Positions 8,268-13,631 of a stretch of 13,631 nucleotides of DNA are shown piece after piece. The notes under the pieces are model-generated. The model did not search any database and was not told the DNA's origin. It saw only the letters and a program-made list of their open reading frames with translations. The position numbers and the translations under genes were made by a program. Source of the DNA: Epichloe hybrida (lineage: Eukaryota > Ascomycota > Sordariomycetes > Hypocreales > Clavicipitaceae); the NCBI GenBank assembly GCA_019022495.1, contig JAFEKR010000152.1:1-13631 (forward strand), in the 5' to 3' direction. Numbering within the stretch: the stretch's first letter is position 1; every line of letters begins with the position of its first letter.

Positions 8268-10602
8268 ATGTCGAACCTCAACTCTTGGGAAGACGATCCT
8301 TCCGCCCAGGATGAGAATCTGTCGCGGAGAGCTCAGCAACAGCTCGATGTGAACCCCGGTCAGCAGGCCCATGGAGGTTTCCGACCCAACGTCGCGTCCT
8401 TCCAGCCGAATGCTCAAACTTTCCAACCCCGACAAGGATTTGGCGGCGGTTTTCCGACCCAATACCAGCAACAGCAGCAACAGCAGCAATACTATCAACA
8501 AGGCTATTACCCTCAGTATGGCGGTGGCCAGCAACAGGGATTCAATCAATACAACCAAGGATACGGTGGCGGATTCAGCCAAGGCTACAACAACCAGCAG
8601 GGCTATGGTAGGAATTATTGCTCCTGTGTAATCTCTGGAATATACGCTCAAAGATCAACTAATCGTTGCATGCCATAGGTGGAGGTTATTCTCAGTATGT
8701 TCAGCAGCAGCAGCAGCTGACGACTGCCCAATCTGCTGCTCCCTCTGCTCCCGCCGACGCCGCCCCGCAGCCAGCTGATGGAAATTCTCCTGCGGCGGCC
8801 CCAGTTGCTCCCAAGGTCCTGACCAAGGAAGGTGGTCCTAAGATTCTCAGCATCGGGGACGACGCGTCTGCCCCTAAGCCCAAGGCTAAAGTCCTGTCGA
8901 TCGGAGGCCCAGCGCCAGCCAAAGAGGAGGCGAAGTCTGATGCTAAGCCTGAACCAACGAGCACGCCCGAGGCTGGCCAGAAGGCTACCGCCGCCAAGGC
9001 TATCGAGAAGACTGGCGAGAAAGCTGGCAAGGCTGCTGCTGCTGCTGCTGCTGCCTCGGGCAAGTCTCCAGGCCGAACCTCACCCACGCCATCCTCAGGA
9101 CGATCAAGCCCCTCTGGACCTGGTGAAAAGAAGTCTCAGCGTGAGATCGACGCTGTTGCCAAAGAACAGACAGCCGACGTTGATGACGAAACCCTCAAGG
9201 AAGTCTACGGAAAAGAACATGTCAATATTATCTTCATTGGCCACGTCGATGCTGGCAAATCTACCCTGGGAGGCTCTATCCTCTGGACTACTGGTATGGT
9301 GGACGAACGAACCATGGACAAATACAAGAGAGAGGCCAAGGACCTTGGCAGAGAGTCGTGGTATCTTTCATGGGTTATGGATTTGACCAAGGAAGAACGC
9401 ACCAAGGGCAAGACCGTCGAAGTTGGTCGTGGATTCTTCGAAACAGAAAAGCGCAGGTACAGTATCCTGGATGCTCCTGGCCATAAGACATATGTGCCAA
9501 ACATGATTGGTGGTGCTTCTCAGGCCGATGTCGGCATCTTGGTTATCTCAGCTCGCAAGGGAGAATACGAGACTGGGTTTGAACGTGGAGGTCAGACGCG
9601 TGAGCACGCTATGCTGGCCAAGACTCAGGGTGTCAACAAGTTGATCGTCGTCATCAACAAGATGGACGACAATACGGTGGAATGGTCTCAGGAACGTTAC
9701 AACGAATGCACAACCAAGCTGTCCCAGTTCTTGAAGGGCACCGGTTACAACCTCAAGACGGACGTCTTTTTCATGCCTGTTGCTGCTCAGTCCTCCTTGA
9801 ATATCAAGGACCGACTACCCGAGGGCCTTGCGCCATGGTGGGAAGGACCGTCTTTGCTGGAATACTTGGACGGCATGAGCGCTCTGGAGCGCAAGCTCAA
9901 TGCGCCATTCATGATGCCCGTGAATGCCAAATATCGAGACATGGGTACCATGTGTGACGGCAAAATCGAAGCCGGTGTTGTCAAGAAGGGCATGTCCCTC
10001 GTCCTGATGCCTCGCAAGCAGAACCTTGAGGTATCAGCACTCTATGGGGAACAGGAAGAGGAAGTCCCTATTCTGCAATGCGGTGACCAAGTGCGAATGC
10101 GTCTCAAAGGAGTGGAAGAAGAGGATATCCTGCCAGGATTCGTGCTGTGCTCGCCCAAGAGATTGGTGCACTGTGTGGCCGAGTTTGAGGCACAGATTCG
10201 TATCCTGGATCTGAAGAACATTTTGACGTCTGGCTTCAACTGTGTTCTTCACGTCCACTCCGCCATTGAAGAAGTCACTTTTGCTGCTCTTCTGCACAAG
10301 CTGCAGAAGGGCACCAACAGAAAGAGCAAGGCTCCACCGACACACGCCAAAAAAGGAGACAGCATCATTGCACGAATGCAGGTGATTGGCGGAGCTGGCT
10401 CAGTGTGTGTGGAAAGATTCGAGGATTATCCCCAAATGGGTCGTTTCACTCTCCGTGATCAGGTACGTATCACTCAGAAGAGAGATCCCGGAATCATTTC
10501 ATCAGTCGAGGGATTAATCTGAAGCTAATGTGACTGACTTCTTGACAGGGTCAAACTATTGCAATTGGCAAAATCACCAAGCTCATCACTAATGATAATT
10601 AA
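8268..10602 (+). CDS. SUP35: SUP35 / eRF3, peptide chain release factor GTPase subunit (3 exons)
   Basis: Translation termination GTPase that binds eRF1 and promotes its action at stop codons. Exons 8268-8607, 8679-10462 and 10549-10602; introns of 71 and 86 nt; 725 residues. N-domain (about 1-130): LNSWEDD start, two heptads NVASFQP (41-47) and NAQTFQP (48-54) resembling the PAM2 core that binds the PABP MLLE domain, then a Q/G/Y/N-rich prion-like stretch with eight Gln at 67-74 and QGY repeats, continued by five Gln in exon 2. M-domain (about 130-290): charged, with KILSIG and KVLSIG repeats, an eight-Ala run and a Ser/Pro patch (GRTSPTPSSGRSSPSG). The EF-1alpha-like GTPase has G1 GHVDAGKS (301-308), a TKGKTVEVG switch region, G3 DAPGH (378-382) and G4 NKMD (440-443), followed by two beta-barrel domains. 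The last exon encodes only 17 residues (GQTIAIGKITKLITNDN). ATG at 8268 is the first ATG after a nearly 300-nt ATG-free leader. Confidence 0.97.
8608..8678 (+). other. SUP35 intron 1, inside the prion-like domain
   Basis: GTAGGA..CATAG, 71 nt, with an AACTAAT branch-like site near 8658. It splits a Gly codon in the QGYG/GGYSQ repeat region (G114). The intron is open in the SUP35 frame right up to a TAG formed by its own acceptor, so an unspliced mRNA would encode a 136-residue product with the prion-like N-domain and no GTPase. Confidence 0.9.
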
Positions 10603-11295
10603 GTTAAAAGCGCCAACGATGATGCTGGTCACGAAGTCGCACAGAATTCTCCTGCATTTGATGTAGCTAAGACATGTACCCGGGAGGTGCGCTATCTGAA
10701 GTCGAGGAGGAGGAAAAAACCAGGGGAAGTAAGTCTATGATTGGGCAAGGGGCCCCCGAAACGGGAAGCATGCACGTAGATAGATGTGTCAGTGGTAGCA
10801 CCCCCCTATCATTCAAATGAAGCTGCAGTCATATTGACGAAAGAACGCCGGGTCGAAAGGGTGCGACGTGTGTAGCACAAGAAAGATGGGACGAGCACGG
10901 CATCGGCTTGAACATGGGCATTCAAACGGAGAAGTTGCAATCTTGTAGATGGCGTATGATGACATCAACAAGGGCATAGGAACCTTGAACAGATTTTTTT
11001 GAGAGAGTCCATTTGGAACAAGATACGAAGCATTGAACAGCCAGCCAATGGGTGATCAAAGTATAAGCACCGAGTGCCAATGTGAAACAAGCAGACACCA
11101 CGACATGCAGAAGAAGATGTAATTACGGATCACGGCACAGCGATAAGACAAGCCGGGAGGATGCGGGACTGCGGCACTTGGTAACGACGGCGGCCAGGAC
11201 ACGTGCAATGACACACAAATCCAGCTTCGTGACGTGCGTTTATTACATGTATGACTTCCGGGGATGCGCATTTATAGGTCCCTTCCGGCGGGGGA

Positions 11296-11340
11296 GGTGA
11301 ACCCGTTCAAGGTGAACCCGTTCAAGGTGCACCCGTTCAA
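11296..11340. repeat. Tandem repeat, 15-bp unit x3 (GGTGAACCCGTTCAA)
   Basis: Three direct copies; the third differs at one base (GGTGC instead of GGTGA). Each of the first two units contains a small inverted repeat, GAAC-CC-GTTC, and adjacent units add a GTTC-AAGGT-GAAC inverted repeat, so the array could bind a dimeric regulator or fold into hairpins. It lies about 1.9 kb upstream of the PEPCK start and 0.7 kb downstream of SUP35. Confidence 0.92.
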
Positions 11341-11803
11341 GGGGAAGCGTGGGAACTGGGCACGAAAACGAATCGGAGGGATGGGACAACAACACCCCCT
11401 TGCTCCGAGCCCGAGACGGAACGGCGAAGAAGTGGGGATCAGTGTTCGACGCCCGAGTGGGGAGACGACGGGGCGGATGAACGAGAAGGACAATAGGGAA
11501 GGAGGTTTCTACTCCATTGTACATTGAATTCGTGCAATTGCGTGGCGAGTGAAGTGAAAATGAAGAAGACTTCCCAGGGCGGCGCAATCGGTAACTCTTG
11601 TGGCCATGACGGGCGAACAATAAATGCCGTACGTAATTCAATTCATCGATGTCACGACCAGAACGGCTTGACCGCGGGCAAAGTCGGAACGGTAGGGCCA
11701 GCATTGGAATCACCAGGCGTGGACGGCCAATGAGAGGCCTTGCAATGGGGGTTGGCTGCGGGACGGTGCCGCGCATTGCTGGGATCGGGCTGGTGCGGGA
11801 CGG

Positions 11804-11830
11804 ATGCGATATGCGACATGCGACATGCAG
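11804..11830. repeat. Tandem repeat, 7-bp unit x3+ (ATGCGAC)
   Basis: ATGCGAT, ATGCGAC, ATGCGAC and a partial ATGCAG in direct succession, in the upstream region of PEPCK. It is short and could be plain replication slippage. Confidence 0.75.
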
Positions 11831-12089
11831 GGCTGACATGTGCAAGAGGAAACCTGGCGGGCTGGGCGCGGAAGGTGGACTCTGTTTCCATGCCGGGATC
11901 GAGATCATGATGCGTCTGCCATCTAATCCGTATGTCTCCTTATTCCATTCCACTCCCGTCCATCATCATGGGAAGAATCTGTTTCCTCTCTCTCTCTCCA
12001 TCGGGCATCGTCGGCATGACATGGGACGAATGGTGCACCAACGAGTCAAGCTCACCCCGCGGGTGCCCCATTTCAAAGAGGAGCCCGAG

Positions 12090-12117
12090 CCTAGCTCAGC
12101 CTAGCTCAGCCTAGCTC
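12090..12117. repeat. Tandem repeat, 10-bp unit x2.8 (CCTAGCTCAG)
   Basis: Two perfect copies and an eight-base partial third copy. Each contains CTAG and AGCT palindromes. It is located about 1.1 kb upstream of the PEPCK start. Confidence 0.88.
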
Positions 12118-12220
12118 CATTCCATGTGTATTTATGACGAGGCCACATGATCTGCAGATATCTAATTCATGTATTCTGAAGATCCCACTTGCGCCTTCCG
12201 GTATTATCCTCCCGCTGAGC

Positions 12221-12468
12221 CTCCAGACCAGATGGCAAGGCCCCGCCCCCTCCCGATCCTGTCCCCGCCTGGCCACTTCAAGTCCCGATTACCAGACCAG
12301 CGTCACCAGACGGACGACGAGGTTTGCACGGAAGCACACGACAGTGAGAATTGTAGGGCGACTAATAAGGCGGTTTTAGGTGAAGCCATCACGTTGCCAC
12401 ATCCTAGCCCTCGCGGCCCGCCGGCCGAACAGAGAGGGCAAAGGCGAACGAACCCCTTCTTCCCCCGC
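12221..12468 (-). promoter_or_regulatory. Cluster of CreA/Mig1-like GC boxes upstream of PEPCK
   Basis: Sites matching the complement of the CreA consensus SYGGRG occur at 12221 (CTCCAG), 12241 (CCCCGC), 12263 (CCCCGC) and 12463 (CCCCGC), some 280-520 bp upstream of the TATA-like element. PEPCK genes are glucose-repressed in fungi, so a CreA cluster would fit. The consensus is short and this region is C-rich, so chance matches are expected. I saw no AcuK/AcuM-type CGG-N7-CCG site by eye. Confidence 0.35.
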
Positions 12469-12744
12469 CATTTCCGATCGTCTTGCCGGAGTCGCCCACC
12501 ATTGTCGTCAAGATCAAAATCCGGATGAACTTGAATTGGCGTTACCCTAAAAGAAGCCTTGGCACATCTTCCTTCCACTTGAACGTTTTTATCCTGGGAT
12601 TCGACTGCCTCACCCCGAGCATTTCTCGTTCCTTGCACTTGTCTTTGTCACTCGTGACTGGCATTTCGCATCACGATTGTTCCTTCCCCAGCCAGCAGTT
12701 GGAGAAAGCCCAAAGCCTAAAGCCTAGAGAAAAGTGCTTCCGGT

Positions 12745-12751
12745 ATAAATT
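12745..12751 (+). promoter_or_regulatory. TATA-like element (TATAAAT) for the PEPCK gene
   Basis: TATAAAT in a GC-rich surrounding (CCGG on its left), 491 bp before the start codon. If used, transcription would start about 30-60 bp downstream and give a leader of roughly 430-460 nt. The pyrimidine-rich tract at about 13040-13150 is an alternative location for start sites. Confidence 0.4.
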
Positions 12752-12917
12752 CGTGGGCAGCCATTTTGCATCACCTGCTCGACTTCGGAACTCCCCTCAG
12801 GAAAACCCCCCCTTTTGTTGCTCCACACAACGGCGCCTTTCTCGTCATCGTTGGACCAAACCAGCATTCGTGGCAGATAACCGTACCCCCCCTTCTGCCA
12901 AGAACCCACCCCATCGT

Positions 12918-12937
12918 ATGTAATGTACCTGGCCTAG
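12918..12937 (+). other. Start-stop uORF (ATGTAA) overlapping a 4-residue uORF in the putative PEPCK leader
   Basis: ATG at 12918 is followed directly by TAA. A second ATG at 12923 overlaps that stop by one base and reads Met-Tyr-Leu-Ala-stop (stop at 12935-12937). After this there is no ATG until the PEPCK start at 13242. The same bases also form a GTATGT (12916-12921), the consensus fungal 5' splice site, so they might instead mark a 5'UTR intron donor. Either role depends on the transcription start. Confidence 0.4.
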
Positions 12938-13241
12938 GCCCTAGACTTTCCACTTTGTGTGGAACTCTGCGTCTTGACGAATCACACTCGAGCTTAGACG
13001 CAAAAAGCGCCACGGCCTCTGCTGCTACAATTTGCAAAACCTCCCAACACCCTTCACTTTTCTTCCCTGCCCTTTTTTCTACGCACACACGAAGCTTTCA
13101 AAGTCGGGTTTCCCTCGCATCACTTCCCCCACCCCCCTGTTTCCCACTTGGTCTGGTTTCCGTTCCGACCAGGTACCCAGAAAATCCCAGTGCAAGCCGA
13201 GATCCAACAGAGACTCAGCCCTTACGATTTAATACATAAAG

Positions 13242-13631
13242 ATGAAGGACCCCATCGTCAGAACCGGTTCCCCTTACATCGATCCTTCTGTCAAAGGCCC
13301 AAGATTCAAGATTCACGAATCCAGAGGTGATTTGCGCAAGAGTGAGTCCAACTTCTCTCTCTCTCTCCCTGCCCATTCCACTTCATCCTCTTTACCTTGC
13401 TCGACATGGTGTTTCGCACATGAACATGACGTCGACTGACCTCCCGCTCTACAGTGATCTCCAGCAACGTCAACAAAACTGCTTTGCATCCTAGCGGTGT
13501 TCAGTGAGTCTCGCCCTGGCTAATCCAGATGATCTCTCCATCGTCTCTTCATGATGGAGCGAGACATGATTTGGCGTTACTAACATGTCTCTTCTCCCAC
13601 TAGGCCTCACCACCACCACACTGAGCTTGAG
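13242..13631 (+). CDS. PCK1: Phosphoenolpyruvate carboxykinase (ATP-dependent), 5' end only
   Basis: Catalyses oxaloacetate + ATP to phosphoenolpyruvate, the committed cytosolic step of gluconeogenesis (acuF in Aspergillus). Exons: 13242-13341, 13455-13503 and 13604-13631 onward; introns of 113 nt (GTGAGT..ACAG) and 100 nt (GTGAGT..TAG). The spliced frame reads 59 residues with the blocks RTGSPYIDPSVKGPRF, HESRGDLRKM, NKTALHPSGVQ and HTELE. These match my recollection of the N-terminus of filamentous-fungal PEPCK, where NKTALHPGGVQ..HTELEEELH precedes the catalytic body. No catalytic motif lies inside the window, so the call rests on this N-terminal signature. The junction of exons 1 and 2 creates an in-frame Met (A|TG) that could be a second start. 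An unusual run of four His (PHHHHTELE) opens exon 3. The start context AAAGATGA and the ATG-free leader support 13242. Confidence 0.75.

Larger units (their letters stand above)
10603..13241. other. 2.6-kb gene-poor region: SUP35 3' end and PEPCK upstream region
   Basis: No gene recognised on either strand. The left third presumably holds the SUP35 3' UTR. The rest is upstream DNA of the PEPCK gene, with tandem repeats (11296-11340, 11804-11830, 12090-12117), CT-rich patches, GC boxes, a TATA-like site at 12745 and an ATG-free pyrimidine-rich leader from 12938 to the start codon. The longest open frame (- strand, 11243-11953, about 236 codons) is low-complexity in its 5'-3' composition, contains a translated tandem repeat and matches nothing known to me. 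A regulatory region this long is plausible for a gluconeogenic gene, but a lncRNA or a small species-specific gene cannot be excluded by eye. Confidence 0.6.

Noticed and set aside
11301..11345. CCCGTTCAAGG motifs resembling the T-arm of a tRNA gene
   Set aside because: They occur as three tandem copies at 15-bp spacing with no acceptor stem, D-arm or anticodon arm around them.
11243..11953. 236-codon open frame on the - strand in the SUP35-PEPCK interval
   Set aside because: No recognisable domain, contains the translated 15-bp repeat (LERVH x3), no promoter or intron context, and the surrounding + strand has several competing open frames. It is most likely a chance opening in GC-rich DNA.
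12766..13239. 157-codon open frame ending two bases before the PEPCK start
   Set aside because: It begins at TTG, not ATG, and has no ATG inside its leader portion. It is low-complexity and Pro/Ser-rich, and looks like pyrimidine-rich leader sequence without stops.

Overview
The window is nuclear DNA of a filamentous ascomycete (Pezizomycotina, most likely a sordariomycete). The evidence is that every spliced gene uses short introns of about 53-113 nt with GT..AG ends and CTRAY-like branch sites, the proteins follow filamentous-fungal forms of conserved eukaryotic families, and the leaders are pyrimidine-rich. I cannot name the genus from sequence alone.

Layout from left to right: (1) PAN2, the catalytic subunit of the Pan2-Pan3 poly(A) nuclease, on the + strand. 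It lacks only its extreme 5' end, has eight introns, and ends at 3802. (2) A convergent intergenic stretch of about 0.8 kb. (3) The regulatory beta subunit of casein kinase 2 (CKB1 type, with an acidic insert) on the - strand, 5740 to 4598, with one intron. (4) A divergent promoter of about 0.8 kb holding four unrelated short tandem repeats; read as CKB1 leader it has no ATG for about 725 nt. (5) An intronless JmjC/cupin-fold Fe(II)/2-oxoglutarate oxygenase with a probable mitochondrial presequence (6561-7577). (6) About 0.7 kb of promoter/leader. (7) SUP35 (eRF3), the GTPase translation termination factor, with a Q/G/Y-rich prion-like N-domain, PAM2-like heptads and three exons (8268-10602). 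(8) A 2.6 kb gene-poor region with small tandem repeats, CreA-like GC boxes, a TATA-like element and tiny upstream ORFs. (9) The first three exons of a gene read as ATP-dependent phosphoenolpyruvate carboxykinase (PCK1/acuF), running off the right edge.

Functionally this is a housekeeping neighbourhood. PAN2 and SUP35 both connect to poly(A)-binding protein in known biology (deadenylation and termination), which makes their closeness worth noting, but nothing shows that they are co-regulated. I see no mobile element, CRISPR array, rRNA or tRNA gene, and no convincing previously undescribed system. The more unusual signals are non-coding or architectural: the ATG-free CKB1 leader, the repeat-rich bidirectional promoter, the SUP35 prion-domain intron whose retention gives an N-domain-only product, and the start-stop uORF ahead of the PEPCK gene.
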